Notes: a model not told the origin generated them from the letters alone. A DNA stretch of 64,000 nt from Gracilimonas sp040117685 (GCF_040117685.2 NZ_JBEDYP020000012.1:1-64000); one strand, 5' to 3'. Counted from the stretch's first letter, positions 23,974 to 34,099 are shown. Made by a program: numbers and translations.

Positions 23974-24794
23974 TAATGATCTGTTTTTCTGCCAATAAAG
24001 GTATTCATAGAGTCATATACACCAAATATTTTTCCCGCTACAAAATTATAAATCTTTGCCGGAAGTATGCCACGGATAAAAGGCGTAAGCTTTACCATAA
24101 ATGGTTCCCTCAGCCGCTCTTTTTCCCGCTCTACTGCATCCAGTATTTTGGTTGAAATGTCATCCGGGTCGAGCAGTGGCATCAGCAAAGGGGCCGTTAC
24201 TCCGGCAAACATTCCGGTATTGATATAGCTGGGCATCACGGTGAGGACCTTCACCGGGTCGTCGTTTTTCTTCAGCTCCAGATTTAACGACTCTGACCAG
24301 CCTACAGCCGCCCATTTACTGGCTGCATATACAGTCATTCCGGGGTTAGGAGTAAGTCCGGCTGCCGATGCTATGTTGATGATATAACCATAGCCATTCT
24401 CAATCATGGCCGGTAAAAATGCCCGGGCTACATACATCAAACCAAGGCTGTTAATATTCATAGTTTTTTTGATGTGCTCGGTGGAATGCTCCTCAAACTT
24501 TTTACCCACTACGATCCCTGCGTTGTTGAACAACATATCAACTGATCCATGCTCATCTAATACTTTTTTTGCTTCTTGCTGAACCTGCTCAGGGTCACTC
24601 ACATCCACAACACCTGTTTTTATAGCATAACCTTGTTTGGAAAGCCGCTTAGCTGCTTCCAGCAACTTGTCTTCATTGATATCCCAGATGATCAATTTCC
24701 GGGCTTCTCTTTGCAGCGCTTTTTCGCCCATAAGATAGCCAATGCCGCTGGCTCCGCCGGTTATTAAAACAATTTTATTTTTAAAAGAAGACAT
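23973..24794 (-). CDS. short-chain dehydrogenase/reductase
   Basis: A 273-residue classical SDR. The cofactor loop is TGGASGIG (12-19), NNAG at 90-93, and the catalytic Ser143, Tyr156 and Lys160 are in place (YAASK). The C-terminal part (TPFIRGILPAKIYNFVAGK) is hydrophobic, as in SDRs acting on lipids or long-chain alcohols. It is the first gene of the operon with an aldehyde dehydrogenase and a YhdH-like reductase. It is divergent from the kelch lipoprotein; the 117-bp gap between them should hold both promoters. Confidence 0.93.
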   Translation of the reverse strand: MSSFKNKIVLITGGASGIGYLMGEKALQREARKLIIWDINEDKLLEAAKRLSKQGYAIKTGVVDVSDPEQVQQEAKKVLDEHGSVDMLFNNAGIVVGKKFEEHSTEHIKKTMNINSLGLMYVARAFLPAMIENGYGYIINIASAAGLTPNPGMTVYAASKWAAVGWSESLNLELKKNDDPVKVLTVMPSYINTGMFAGVTAPLLMPLLDPDDISTKILDAVEREKERLREPFMVKLTPFIRGILPAKIYNFVAGKIFGVYDSMNTFIGRKTDH

Positions 24795-24911
24795 ATAAAA
24801 ACCGTATCTTTAAAGCTTGAAATTAAACAAATACTGAATGCTTTTGTTGTAGCCAATGTGCAAGTGTTCAGGCAAAATTAAAAATCAGACTATAAGTCAA
24901 TTACTCATACA

Positions 24912-25994
24912 ATGAAAAGATTATTATTACTCTTCACCCTTACCGTACTGGTAGCCTCTTGCCAGCAAGCACCTCAAAAGGTTGCTCTCAATTGGGAGGA
25001 AGCCGAGTCGTTGCCGATGGGAATTTCCAACAATGCTGTAACAGCAGCTCAGGTTGACGGTGAGTGGTTTGTGTACACCTTTCTTGGACTGGAAGAAGGA
25101 AAAACCCATGCCGATGTAAGTGATTTCGCAGCTCGCTTCGACGTTAATAAAGGAATCTGGGAGCAAATCCCCGGTGTGCCTGACGAAACCGGTCGTTTGG
25201 CCAGCACTACTGAAACCGTAAACGGACAGATTTACATCTTTGGGGGCTACACGGTAGCTGAGGATGGTTCTGAAGTATCAACACAAGAAGTTTTCCGATA
25301 CGATCCTGACGCCAATACTTACGAGCAGGTGGCCGACATGCTTCTTCCCGTTGAAGACGCTGTATCCCTTGTTTATCAGGACCGCTACATCTATCTGGTT
25401 AGCGGATGGAATAACACCAACAATGTTTCGAATGTACAGGTATATGACACACAGACAAATTCCTGGTCTCACGCTACGCCATATCCCGGCCCTCCGGTAT
25501 TCGGGCACTCAGGTGGCATTGTAGGGAACACTATGGTTCTTTCCGACGGTGTGCAAACTGTTGTTGATGAAGGTGAGCAGATTTTCATGATGTCTCCGGG
25601 AAGCATTAAAGGAGAAATCAACGCTGAACATCCGGAAGAAATTAACTGGACGCGTATTAAGCAACATCCGGGCCAAGCACGCTACCGCATGGCAGCTGTG
25701 GGGATTTCCAAACCCGTAGAAATGGTTGTGTTCGTTGGCGGATCAACTAATCCATATAACTACAATGGGATAGGCTACAATGCCAAGCCGGCCTTTGCTG
25801 AAAGCACAACATTTGCCTATCGCCTGGACACCGAAGAGTGGGTTGAGTTAGGTGAAATGCCGACAGCTACTATGGATCACCGCAGTATTGCCAGAGCAGG
25901 CAATGAGTTTTACCTGGTGGGCGGAATGGTTAACGACCAACGAGTTACTAACCTGGTTCAAAAATTTACTGTTGAGCTGGAAGCAGCTAACTGA
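24912..25994 (+). CDS. kelch-repeat lipoprotein
   Basis: A 360-residue protein with a lipoprotein signal (LVASC, Cys17). It contains several kelch-type blades with GG and spaced Tyr/Trp: IYIFGGYTV, IYLVSGWNNTN, VVFVGGSTNPY and FYLVGGMVND, consistent with a beta-propeller on the outer membrane. No catalytic residues are evident; binding of a glycan or protein partner is the likely role. It has its own strong terminator at 26019, so it is monocistronic. Confidence 0.88.
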   Translation: MKRLLLLFTLTVLVASCQQAPQKVALNWEEAESLPMGISNNAVTAAQVDGEWFVYTFLGLEEGKTHADVSDFAARFDVNKGIWEQIPGVPDETGRLASTTETVNGQIYIFGGYTVAEDGSEVSTQEVFRYDPDANTYEQVADMLLPVEDAVSLVYQDRYIYLVSGWNNTNNVSNVQVYDTQTNSWSHATPYPGPPVFGHSGGIVGNTMVLSDGVQTVVDEGEQIFMMSPGSIKGEINAEHPEEINWTRIKQHPGQARYRMAAVGISKPVEMVVFVGGSTNPYNYNGIGYNAKPAFAESTTFAYRLDTEEWVELGEMPTATMDHRSIARAGNEFYLVGGMVNDQRVTNLVQKFTVELEAAN

Positions 25995-26018
25995 TCCGAA
26001 TCTTATTTTTACTTTTCT

Positions 26019-26051
26019 AAAGCGAAAGGCGTAACTGCCTTTCGCTTTTTT
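26019..26051 (+). terminator. intrinsic terminator after kelch lipoprotein gene
   Basis: A perfect 12-bp stem, AAAGCGAAAGGC/GCCTTTCGCTTT, with a six-base loop and a T-tail. Confidence 0.95.
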
Positions 26052-26119
26052 ATTGAATCATTTTCTGAAGTATCTTCACTCTGATATCAGCATAAACAGA
26101 AAGACTTAAATTTTCTTAC

Positions 26120-27781
26120 ATGACCATGAAATCATTATATCTGTTCATCGCCTCCTTTATCCTGCTTGCCGCATGCAGTTCTTCCCCGGCCGACCAAGCC
26201 GCACAAACCATCACCAAAGATTCCTTGCTCAGACATATTGAAACGCTGTCTTCGGATGACTTTATGGGACGGGCAACCGGAACCAAGGGTGAGCAAATGA
26301 CCGTCGATTACCTGATTTCAGAGTTTGAGGAAATGGGAGCCCAGCCCGCAGCCGAAGAAAACAGTTACACACAGGAGTTTCCGCTTTTGGGCCAAAAAAC
26401 TTCAAATGCAGAAATGTCTGTTCAGACAGATGGCCGCTCTCCCTTTGCCCTTCAGTATTATGATGAGTTTATGGCATGGCCGGCAAACCAGGCGGAAGAA
26501 ATAAATGTGCGCAACGCCGAGTTAGTGTATGTGGGTTATGGAATCCAGGCTCCGGAAGAAGACTGGGATGATTTCAAAGGCGTTGATGTAGAAGGCAAAA
26601 TTTTGGTCATCAAAAACAATGACCCGGAATTTTCTCCGAATGTTTTTGCGGGTAATACCCGCTTGTACTATGGGCGTTACTCCTACAAGTATGAAAAAGC
26701 AAAAGAAATGGGAGCGCTTGGTGCCATCATCATTCACACTACCGAAACAGCCGGCTATGGCTGGAATGTTGTTGCTAATGGATGGAGTCGCGAACGTTTT
26801 TACCTGAAGGGTGAAGGAGACGCTTCTGCTTCACCAACCCAATTCAATGGCTGGCTTACCCAGGAAGCAAGCCGACTGTTGTTTGAAGAAGCCGGACTGA
26901 ACTTAGCCGAACAGATGGAAGCTGCCGATAGCCGGGATTTTGAACCGGTCGGGCTTTCGGGCGTTCGTATGAACGTGAGCATGGATGCTGATTACCGGCA
27001 AATAGAGTCCCAAAACGTACTCGCAAAAGTGGAAGGAAGCGACCCTGAGCTTAAAGATGAGTACCTGGTCCTAACCGCCCACCTCGATCACCTTGGAATA
27101 ACAACTCCGGTGGAAGGCGATTCTATTAACAACGGAGCCTCTGATAATGCTGCCGGAGTAAGTGCCCTGCTGGAAATGATGGAGGCCTACAAATCTATAC
27201 AGCCTGTTTTAAAGCGAAGTGTATTGGCCCTGGTTGTGAGTGCTGAAGAAGTTGGCCTGTTGGGTTCCCAATACTGGGCGGAGAACCCAACCGTAGAGCC
27301 TGGAAAAGTTACCGCAAACATCAACCTGGACGGCATGAACGTGTATGGCAAAACCCGGGATGTTGTAGTTGTGGGTTATGGGAGAACTTCGCTTAGCGAT
27401 TTACTGGAAGAAGAAGCCCGCCAACAAGGCCGAACCGTTAAGCCGGATCCATATCCGGAGCGGGGATACTTTTATCGTTCTGATCATTTTAATATGGCTA
27501 AAGTGGGTATCCCCGCAATCTTTCCGAATCCGGGAACGGAATACATCGATAAAGGAGATAATTTCCTTGCTGTTCGGGATAGTGTTGCGGACGCCAATTA
27601 TCATACAGTGAGCGATGAGATCAACGAGTACTGGGATTTAAGCGGCGCCGAAATTGACACCCGCTTGTTTTTTATGACCGGTTTCCGGGCTCTTAATTCT
27701 GAATCTCTCCAAAGCTGGAATTCCGGTGACGAGTTTGAAGCCACCCGGCTTCGCATGCTTGAACATGTTGAAGGGCAATAA
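26120..27781 (+). CDS. M28 family metallopeptidase, lipoprotein, with PA domain
   Basis: A 553-residue exported peptidase. A lipobox (LLAAC) ends the signal peptide. The central region (about 130-270) looks like a protease-associated insert. The M28 zinc site is complete: His in TAHLDHLG, Asp in GASDNAAG, the Glu pair in SAEEVGLLG, Asp in NINLDGM, and His in YRSDHFNMA. Such enzymes act as aminopeptidases on peptides in the periplasm or at the outer membrane. ATG at 26120 or 26126 are both possible; both leave a good signal peptide. Confidence 0.93.
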   Translation: MTMKSLYLFIASFILLAACSSSPADQAAQTITKDSLLRHIETLSSDDFMGRATGTKGEQMTVDYLISEFEEMGAQPAAEENSYTQEFPLLGQKTSNAEMSVQTDGRSPFALQYYDEFMAWPANQAEEINVRNAELVYVGYGIQAPEEDWDDFKGVDVEGKILVIKNNDPEFSPNVFAGNTRLYYGRYSYKYEKAKEMGALGAIIIHTTETAGYGWNVVANGWSRERFYLKGEGDASASPTQFNGWLTQEASRLLFEEAGLNLAEQMEAADSRDFEPVGLSGVRMNVSMDADYRQIESQNVLAKVEGSDPELKDEYLVLTAHLDHLGITTPVEGDSINNGASDNAAGVSALLEMMEAYKSIQPVLKRSVLALVVSAEEVGLLGSQYWAENPTVEPGKVTANINLDGMNVYGKTRDVVVVGYGRTSLSDLLEEEARQQGRTVKPDPYPERGYFYRSDHFNMAKVGIPAIFPNPGTEYIDKGDNFLAVRDSVADANYHTVSDEINEYWDLSGAEIDTRLFFMTGFRALNSESLQSWNSGDEFEATRLRMLEHVEGQ

Positions 27782-27900
27782 GAAATCCACCCTTCTTTTA
27801 TTCATAATACTATTTTGTACTTTTCTGGTTAAAGTTTCCTGATTTTATACCGAAAACTACTCAACAGCGTTGAGCAGCAACCCTCGTTAGAATCATTAAC

Positions 27901-30141
27901 ATGGAACCACTGAAATCACTTGTTAGGAGAGACCTGAAGCCGGCCTACTGGTCGTGGCATGTTAAAGATGACCGTCTGACTTTTGGAATATCCTTTTCAG
28001 ATTTCTTTGGATTTACCGGGGATGAGGTGCCATCTACTTTTGAAGAACTTTCAGGCTTTTTGGAAGAAAATGACCGGTGTAAGTTCACCGAAATTATAGA
28101 GCCTCAATCACAGCGCGAAGAAGCCCGTCGTTTTACTTTTAAAACCAATCACAACACGGCTGATAAAGAAGACTCTTTCACCCTGATATGGGAGGGGGAA
28201 GCGATTGAAAGGGAAAAGGGAAGTCCAGTTTTAATAGTTGGGCAGGTACAAAGAGTTTCTTTGTTTGGCAGCAAACTAACTATACGTCAACAGGCCAGCC
28301 TCTTTAGGAAATTGATGAACCACCTTCCGGACAGCATTTTCTTTAAAGACCGGGAAAGCCGGTTTTTAGCAATTAACAATGCCTGTGCCTCCAAGCTGGG
28401 GGTGAATGACCCAAAAGATGCAGTAGGGAAAACAGATTTTGACTTCTTTGACAATGATCATGCACGCCAGGCCCGGCAGGACGAAGTTCAGATAATGGAA
28501 ACCGAACAGCCTATCATCGGCAAGGTTGAAAAGGAAAGCTCGAAAGAAGGTAAGAAAACTGCCTGGGCGTCTACCACAAAATTACCCTTATATGGGAAAA
28601 ACGGAACTGTAGTCGGTACATTTGGCATTACACGAGATGTTACGAGGCAACAACAATCAAAGCTTGAGCTTCATCAAGCCGAAGATACCCTTGCCCGACT
28701 TTCGGAGCAGGTCCCGGGCTTCTTCTATCTTTTCCATTATAAAACTGAGGGCCAGGCCTGCTTCCCATATGCTAGTGAGGGCATTTCCGACATCTATGAA
28801 TTAGAGCCTGATGATGTCAAAGATAGTATTGACCCAATCATAAACCGGATTCATGAAGACGATATTGACCGTGTAGTGAGTTCAATTCAAAAAAGCACGT
28901 TGAATCTGGAAACCTGGGATATTGATTATCGCGTCGTTCTGCCTGAGAAAGGTATTCGGTGGGTGCGGGGTATCGCAAACCCGGTAAAACAACCAGACGG
29001 GAGCGTAATCGGGTACGGATATATTACCGACATAACAGAAGAGAAAAAACAGTATAAAAAGACAGCGCGACTACAGGAACAGCTTCAGCAGATTATAGAT
29101 TTTGCCCCAAACCTGATTTTTGTTAAGGATATTGACGGACAATTCCTTATGGCAAACGAATCTGCCGCCGAGTTCTTTAATCTAACGGCCGAAGAAATGG
29201 TAGGAAAAAGTGATATTGAGGTCGGAGTTCCGGAAGAGAAGGCAAAACGATACCTCGCGGTAGAAAAGGAGGTTATCGAGAATAATGAACCTTTGTTCAT
29301 TCCTGAGGATAAAACTATTCTACCTGACGGAAAAGAAATATGGCATCAAACCATTAAGGTCCCCTTTCTCAATACCGATTCAGGCAAACCGGCCGTGCTG
29401 TCTATTGTAACTGACATCACCCGCAGAAAAGAAAATGAGCTGAACCTGAGGAACAGTCTGGATATTATCGGGGAGCAAAATAAGCGATTGCAGAATTTTG
29501 CTCATATCGTATCCCACAACCTGCGTAATCATGCCGGTAATATTTCCATGCTACTTTCTCTTTATGACATGGAAGAATCACAGGAGGAAAAAGATGAACT
29601 GCTGAGTCACTTAAGTTCTGCATCCGATCGCCTCAATGAATCTATTGCCGACCTGAATGAAATTATCGATCAGCAGTATAAGACTGCCGATAATCTCAAA
29701 GAGCTAAACCTGCAGGATACCATTTCAAGAATCAAAGAAATTCTCACTACCGATATTCTCGCAAATAACGTGCAGTTTGACGAGCAGGTGCCCGCTGATC
29801 TTTCTTTAGAGTATAACCCTGCCTATCTCGAAAGTATTATCCTAAACCTGCTTTCCAATGCCATCAAATACCGGCATCCCGACAGAAAGCCTCACATCAC
29901 GATTAAAGCATGGGAAGATGAAGGCGGGGTATTTTTTGAGGTTTCCGATAATGGCTTAGGCATCGACATGGAAAAATTCGGACATAGATTATTTGGCATG
30001 TACAATACTTTCCACGGTAATGATAACGCCAAAGGCATTGGCCTTTATATCACTAAAAATCAAATAGAGTCTATGGGTGGATCCATAGACGTTGACAGCA
30101 TTCCCGGAGAGGGAACAACCTTTAAAATACAATTAAAATGA
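27901..30141 (+). CDS. multi-PAS sensor histidine kinase
   Basis: A 746-residue soluble sensor with no clear membrane segment. At least three PAS domains precede the kinase core; recognisable parts are FRKLMNHLPDSIFFKDRESR, a PAC segment ending GTFGITRDVT, a PAS_3-like domain ending YGYITDITEEKK, and LQQIIDFAPNLIFVKD. The H-box reads HIVSHNLRNHAGN with phospho-acceptor His539; the proline usual in HELRTP is absent, a variant I associate with Bacteroidota kinases. HATPase motifs are LLSNAIKYRHPD (N), VSDNGLGID (G1) and AKGIGLYITKN (G2). The next gene, a receiver, overlaps it by four bases and is its likely partner. The signal is unknown. Confidence 0.92.
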   Translation: MEPLKSLVRRDLKPAYWSWHVKDDRLTFGISFSDFFGFTGDEVPSTFEELSGFLEENDRCKFTEIIEPQSQREEARRFTFKTNHNTADKEDSFTLIWEGEAIEREKGSPVLIVGQVQRVSLFGSKLTIRQQASLFRKLMNHLPDSIFFKDRESRFLAINNACASKLGVNDPKDAVGKTDFDFFDNDHARQARQDEVQIMETEQPIIGKVEKESSKEGKKTAWASTTKLPLYGKNGTVVGTFGITRDVTRQQQSKLELHQAEDTLARLSEQVPGFFYLFHYKTEGQACFPYASEGISDIYELEPDDVKDSIDPIINRIHEDDIDRVVSSIQKSTLNLETWDIDYRVVLPEKGIRWVRGIANPVKQPDGSVIGYGYITDITEEKKQYKKTARLQEQLQQIIDFAPNLIFVKDIDGQFLMANESAAEFFNLTAEEMVGKSDIEVGVPEEKAKRYLAVEKEVIENNEPLFIPEDKTILPDGKEIWHQTIKVPFLNTDSGKPAVLSIVTDITRRKENELNLRNSLDIIGEQNKRLQNFAHIVSHNLRNHAGNISMLLSLYDMEESQEEKDELLSHLSSASDRLNESIADLNEIIDQQYKTADNLKELNLQDTISRIKEILTTDILANNVQFDEQVPADLSLEYNPAYLESIILNLLSNAIKYRHPDRKPHITIKAWEDEGGVFFEVSDNGLGIDMEKFGHRLFGMYNTFHGNDNAKGIGLYITKNQIESMGGSIDVDSIPGEGTTFKIQLK

Positions 30142-30536
30142 GTTCACTGAAGAGTATCTGTATCATTGATGATGACAAAATTTATACCTACGGGGTTTCC
30201 AAAATTATAAAAAACTACCTCCCCGGAAATGCGGTTACTTCGTTCGAGAATGGAAGAAAGGCCCTGTCTGCCATTAAAGAAATGGAGCAAAACGATGACG
30301 AACTTCCGGACTTAATTCTGCTCGATATCGACATGCCGGAAATGAATGGATGGGATTTCCTGAATGAGTTCCAATCTATTCGAGACAAAGTGAATAAAGA
30401 GATTCAGATCTTTGTAATCAGTTCCCGCATCGATAAAAAAAATCAGGAAATATACCGGGTAGAGTGGGATCAAAAAGTGGATGACTTTATCCAGAAACCC
30501 GTCCAGGTTGAGGCACTGAAGAAACTGCTTGCTTAA
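30138..30536 (+). CDS. response regulator paired with PAS kinase
   Basis: A 132-residue single-domain receiver: DDDK acidic pocket (11-13), phosphoacceptor Asp63 in LILLDIDMPEMNGWDFL, Ser in VISSR and Lys in IQKPVQ. It starts inside the kinase stop codon (ATGA), a sign of translational coupling. It carries no output domain. It resembles the small receivers, common in Bacteroidota, that follow soluble PAS kinases. Confidence 0.92.
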   Translation: MSSLKSICIIDDDKIYTYGVSKIIKNYLPGNAVTSFENGRKALSAIKEMEQNDDELPDLILLDIDMPEMNGWDFLNEFQSIRDKVNKEIQIFVISSRIDKKNQEIYRVEWDQKVDDFIQKPVQVEALKKLLA

Positions 30537-30631
30537 ACATTCAAACACATTTTGTTTTTCGATTATTCGTGAACCTTCTTGGCGCCGGAGAAGTTGATAG
30601 TATTAGTAAACCACTCAACTAACATCTGCTA

Positions 30632-31270
30632 ATGAAGATTCAAATTTGGTCGGACGTAGCCTGTCCGTTTTGCTACATCGGAAAAAGACACCTTGAAAAA
30701 GCACTCCGGCAACTGCCTGATCTGGATGTAGATATCGTCTGGAAAAGTTTTGAGCTCGACCCAAACGCCCCTACCGAATCCGATCTTGATATCTATGACA
30801 CCCTCGCCAAAAAGTATGGGCGAGACAGAGAGTGGGCTAAACAAATGAATACGAATATGGTTCAAATGGCTGCCAATACCGGACTGGATTTTAACATGGA
30901 TGAGGTTAAGCCCACAAACTCTTTTAATGCTCACCAGCTTCTGCACTTGGCCCGCGAACGTGGCAAACAGGATGAAATGAAAGAGGCTTTGCTATCTGCT
31001 TACTTCACAGAAGGAAAACACGTGGGCAAAACTGAAACATTGGTTCAGATCGCTACTGACATTGGGCTTGATAAAAATGATGCAGAGAAGGTATTAGAGA
31101 ATAACAGCTACTCTGGCCAAGTTGTAAATGATGTGGAGGAGGCTCACCGGCTTGGAGTTCAGGCCGTGCCTTTCTTTTACATAAATGAAAAGTATGGACT
31201 TTCAGGAGCCCAGCCAGTAGAAGTCTTCATGGAGGCCCTTCAAAAAATTTCTGAAGAAAAAGTTAGTTAG
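30632..31270 (+). CDS. DsbA family oxidoreductase (FrnE-like)
   Basis: A 212-residue cytoplasmic thioredoxin-fold protein without signal peptide. The active site CPFC is at residues 11-14 (WSDVACPFCYIGKRHLEKAL), and the helical insert and the later cis-proline loop VQAVPFFYINEKYGLSGAQ are typical of the FrnE/2-hydroxychromene isomerase-like branch. It probably takes part in thiol-disulfide exchange or oxidative stress. It is transcribed alone; no motif clarifies its regulation. Confidence 0.92.
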   Translation: MKIQIWSDVACPFCYIGKRHLEKALRQLPDLDVDIVWKSFELDPNAPTESDLDIYDTLAKKYGRDREWAKQMNTNMVQMAANTGLDFNMDEVKPTNSFNAHQLLHLARERGKQDEMKEALLSAYFTEGKHVGKTETLVQIATDIGLDKNDAEKVLENNSYSGQVVNDVEEAHRLGVQAVPFFYINEKYGLSGAQPVEVFMEALQKISEEKVS

Positions 31271-31390
31271 AAATTCCTCCCTTCGCTCTTATAAGCTCTT
31301 TTCCGGCAAATGATTACGGCATATTATGTGTTTAATATCCTGCAACGACGATAAATCTGGCATGGTTTTTCAAAGTTTAATTTATCGCAG

Positions 31391-31421
31391 TTGTCAAAAC
31401 ACTTTTTTTGAAATAGATTTT
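31391..31421 (+). promoter_or_regulatory. putative promoter of DUF2911 lipoprotein gene
   Basis: TTG (31391-31393) and TAGATTTT (31414-31421) are 20 nt apart, one base short of the TTTG-N19-TAnnTTTG consensus in each box. The ATG at 31450 would have a leader of roughly 20 nt. Confidence 0.4.
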
Positions 31422-31449
31422 TACACCAATTAAAAAATTTCAAAGTCCT

Positions 31450-32589
31450 ATGAGAAACTTATTTATCACACTGATAACTGCTGCCTTGTTTGTATCGTGC
31501 AGCACCGACGCCCCCAACGAAGGGGCTTTTGTTACTCTGTTAGGAAATGACACCCTCGCAGTCGAGCAGTTTACAAAAACAGATTCAAGTATCACTGCTC
31601 AGGTTATTTTACGAAGTCCTGAAGTTCGAATTTCCACCTATATTCTACATTTTGATGAATTAGGTGGAATTGAGAGTATGGTACAGACCGACCATTCTCC
31701 GGTTAATGGTTTTCAGGAAGACGGTGCCACCGTTCGTAACATCACAAAAGTGGGAGACAGCCTGTCGATTAGAGTTTTAAGAGACGAAGAGTACATCTCT
31801 TACCGGGCTCCATTTGAAGAAGGACTCCTGCCTTTTATCGATATGGTGCACTGGCCGTATGAGTTAGCATTTAACAAAGCTGCTGAAGCTAATCAGGATA
31901 CCATCATTCAGCCCCTGTTGTCTGGTAATAGAATCATGGATTTCACGATTGCTCAAATTGAAGGTGATTCCATGACGGTTCGCCACCCTTCCCGAGGAGT
32001 AATGGGAGTAACAGTAAATCGTGATGGCGACATTCAGCACCTTGATGCAGGCCTGACTACACGCAAGCTTAAAGTATCTCGCACCAGTAATCTTGATATG
32101 AATGCATTAGCTAATCAGTTTGGCAATGAGCCGGTGGGAGAACTTTCAGGAGCTGTAAGTGCAGAATATTCGTTTAAAGGAACCAACTTCCGGGTAGATT
32201 TCGGCTCACCCAAAAAACGAGGGCGCGACTTATTTGGCAATATCGTGCCATGGGGCGAACGCTGGAGAACCGGAGCCAACAGGGCAACTCACTTTTATAC
32301 CTCAGAAGATTTAATGTTTGGTGATCTTGAAGTTCCTGCCGGTGAATACACCTTATTTACAATTCCTCAGCCTGATGGCGGTACACTTATCATAAATAAA
32401 CAAACCGGCCAAAACGGGCGTTCTTATGATGAAGGCCGTGATTTAGGTCGTGTACCGATGGAGATTTCCACCATCGAGGAAAACGTTGAGGCGTTCACTA
32501 TTTCTGTAGAGGAAACTGAAGAAGGCGGCGAGCTTAATCTTGCATGGGGTAACACTGTGTTTAAAGCAGATTTTACCATCAATAGATAA
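31450..32589 (+). CDS. DUF2911 domain lipoprotein
   Basis: A 379-residue lipoprotein (LFVSC, Cys17). The N-terminal two thirds is a beta-rich region I do not recognise. The C-terminal part (about 235-378) is a DUF2911 domain with SPKKRGRDLFGNIVPWGERW, RTGANRATHF and VPAGEYTLFTIP. DUF2911 proteins are common envelope proteins in Bacteroidota; no activity has been assigned that I know of. The gene stands alone, with a probable promoter and a good terminator. Confidence 0.9.
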   Translation: MRNLFITLITAALFVSCSTDAPNEGAFVTLLGNDTLAVEQFTKTDSSITAQVILRSPEVRISTYILHFDELGGIESMVQTDHSPVNGFQEDGATVRNITKVGDSLSIRVLRDEEYISYRAPFEEGLLPFIDMVHWPYELAFNKAAEANQDTIIQPLLSGNRIMDFTIAQIEGDSMTVRHPSRGVMGVTVNRDGDIQHLDAGLTTRKLKVSRTSNLDMNALANQFGNEPVGELSGAVSAEYSFKGTNFRVDFGSPKKRGRDLFGNIVPWGERWRTGANRATHFYTSEDLMFGDLEVPAGEYTLFTIPQPDGGTLIINKQTGQNGRSYDEGRDLGRVPMEISTIEENVEAFTISVEETEEGGELNLAWGNTVFKADFTINR

Positions 32590-32610
32590 AGCCGCTCACT
32601 TTCTATTTTA

Positions 32611-32642
32611 AGGGACGCACTGTTCAGGTGTGTCCTTTTTTT
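32611..32642 (+). terminator. intrinsic terminator after DUF2911 gene
   Basis: GGGACGCAC and GTGTGTCC pair (one G-T) over a seven-base loop, followed by at least seven T. Confidence 0.85.
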
Positions 32643-32707
32643 ACTTTTTCTAAGCTCTATAAACCTGCTACCGCAGCAATCAAATAAGATTAGTGCCCTA
32701 TCTTTGA

Positions 32708-33943
32708 TCAGGATATTTCTTTTGGGAACCGAAACGACAGCTGATACATCCCTGTGTTAATTAGCTTGGATTCGGCTTCTATCTGAGTTAGCAGCGAATC
32801 TACCAAAGTGGCGCCAAGCCCGGTCAACTTATCAGGTTTTTGATCAGTTACTCCACTTCCGTTATCCTGATAAACGATTTTGTAATGCTCTTCTTCCTCA
32901 AAAGCCGAAATTTGAATTTGATAGCTGTCTTGTATTTCATTAAAACCATGCTTTAAGCTATTGGTAATCAGTTCGTTTAAAATAATACCTATGGGCACAC
33001 CGTGGTTTACATTTAAATAATGAATGTTGATATCCAATTTTACATCTATATCTCGTCTTGCTTTATTAAAGCTCTCAATAATAATATCGGCTAATTCCCG
33101 GATGTACTTTTTAAGATGAATTCGGCTAACGTCCTCGGATTGATAAATGAGTTCATGCACTTTGGAAATAGAGAGAATCCGGTTAGTACTCAGTTTAAGT
33201 GCAGATCGTGAAAACTCATCCGTAGCTAACCCGGATTGTAAATCAAGCAAACCCGAAACCACAGCCAGGTTGTTTTTAACCCGGTGATGTATTTCCTGAA
33301 GCAGTACATTTTTCTCCTCTATATTCTGTTTCAGCTCAAGGTCCTGCTGCTTAAGCACCCTGTAACTTTCATCCTGTTGTTTAATAATCTGTATTAAAGA
33401 CTTATTGAAGATGTGCACAAACATGGCGATGATCATACTTACCAGCGAGAGTACAATCCCGTGAGTAATCCATTTTGTCGGGGTATTTAACTCGGCCCCC
33501 AATAAACCCGGGGATAAATACCCGGCCAAATACCCATATGCAATAATGATATAGGTAAGAATAGATATAAAGAATAACAGAACAGCCCAGCGAACATTAA
33601 ATACCAATATCCCAAGAAAAGGTATAAGTACAAATACCGTTCTTACCGTAGAATTAAGCCCGTGCTGATACAGGTCGGCTACAAAGAACAAATACACGGC
33701 CAAAAGAATGAAACCTCCTTTAAAAAATAGAGAAACCTTTTTTCTGAAATAGTAGAGCGTGAAAACAGAAAGTATGACTGTAAGGTCTATGTAATTGAAT
33801 AGATCAAGGTTTTCCAAACGGAACGGAATCTGCGGTATCAGAAAAGCAATCAGGGCAATAATTGCCCCATACAGCACAAAGCTGTCAATTAACTTTGTTT
33901 TAACGGATTCTATGGTAATCCTTTGTTCCTTAGTTACTGTCAT
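32708..33943 (-). CDS. membrane sensor histidine kinase (HisKA_2 family)
   Basis: A 411-residue protein. The N-terminal half has about six hydrophobic segments, followed by a short coiled coil (QQDESYRVLKQQDLELKQNI). The phospho-acceptor region QEIHHRVKNNLAVVSGLL (about residue 218) is diagnostic of HisKA_2/HWE-type kinases. The ATPase part has LNELITNSLKHGF, YQDNGSGV and GLGATLVDSLLTQI. It has no periplasmic sensor loop of any size, so it may sense a membrane state or a cytoplasmic cue. No regulator gene is adjacent. Confidence 0.9.
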   Translation of the reverse strand: MTVTKEQRITIESVKTKLIDSFVLYGAIIALIAFLIPQIPFRLENLDLFNYIDLTVILSVFTLYYFRKKVSLFFKGGFILLAVYLFFVADLYQHGLNSTVRTVFVLIPFLGILVFNVRWAVLLFFISILTYIIIAYGYLAGYLSPGLLGAELNTPTKWITHGIVLSLVSMIIAMFVHIFNKSLIQIIKQQDESYRVLKQQDLELKQNIEEKNVLLQEIHHRVKNNLAVVSGLLDLQSGLATDEFSRSALKLSTNRILSISKVHELIYQSEDVSRIHLKKYIRELADIIIESFNKARRDIDVKLDINIHYLNVNHGVPIGIILNELITNSLKHGFNEIQDSYQIQISAFEEEEHYKIVYQDNGSGVTDQKPDKLTGLGATLVDSLLTQIEAESKLINTGMYQLSFRFPKEIS

Positions 33944-34099
33944 TTTTTACCAACTGTGATTTTAAACCAATACCCTAACTTGTTCCCTAAGCAAAAAATT
34001 AAATAATGAATTACTGATCCTGTCTTGCAGAATTATGTCCACAGTTATCGACCGGTCCCCGTCATTCTTTACCATACAATGTAAATAAAGCAGGTTTCT

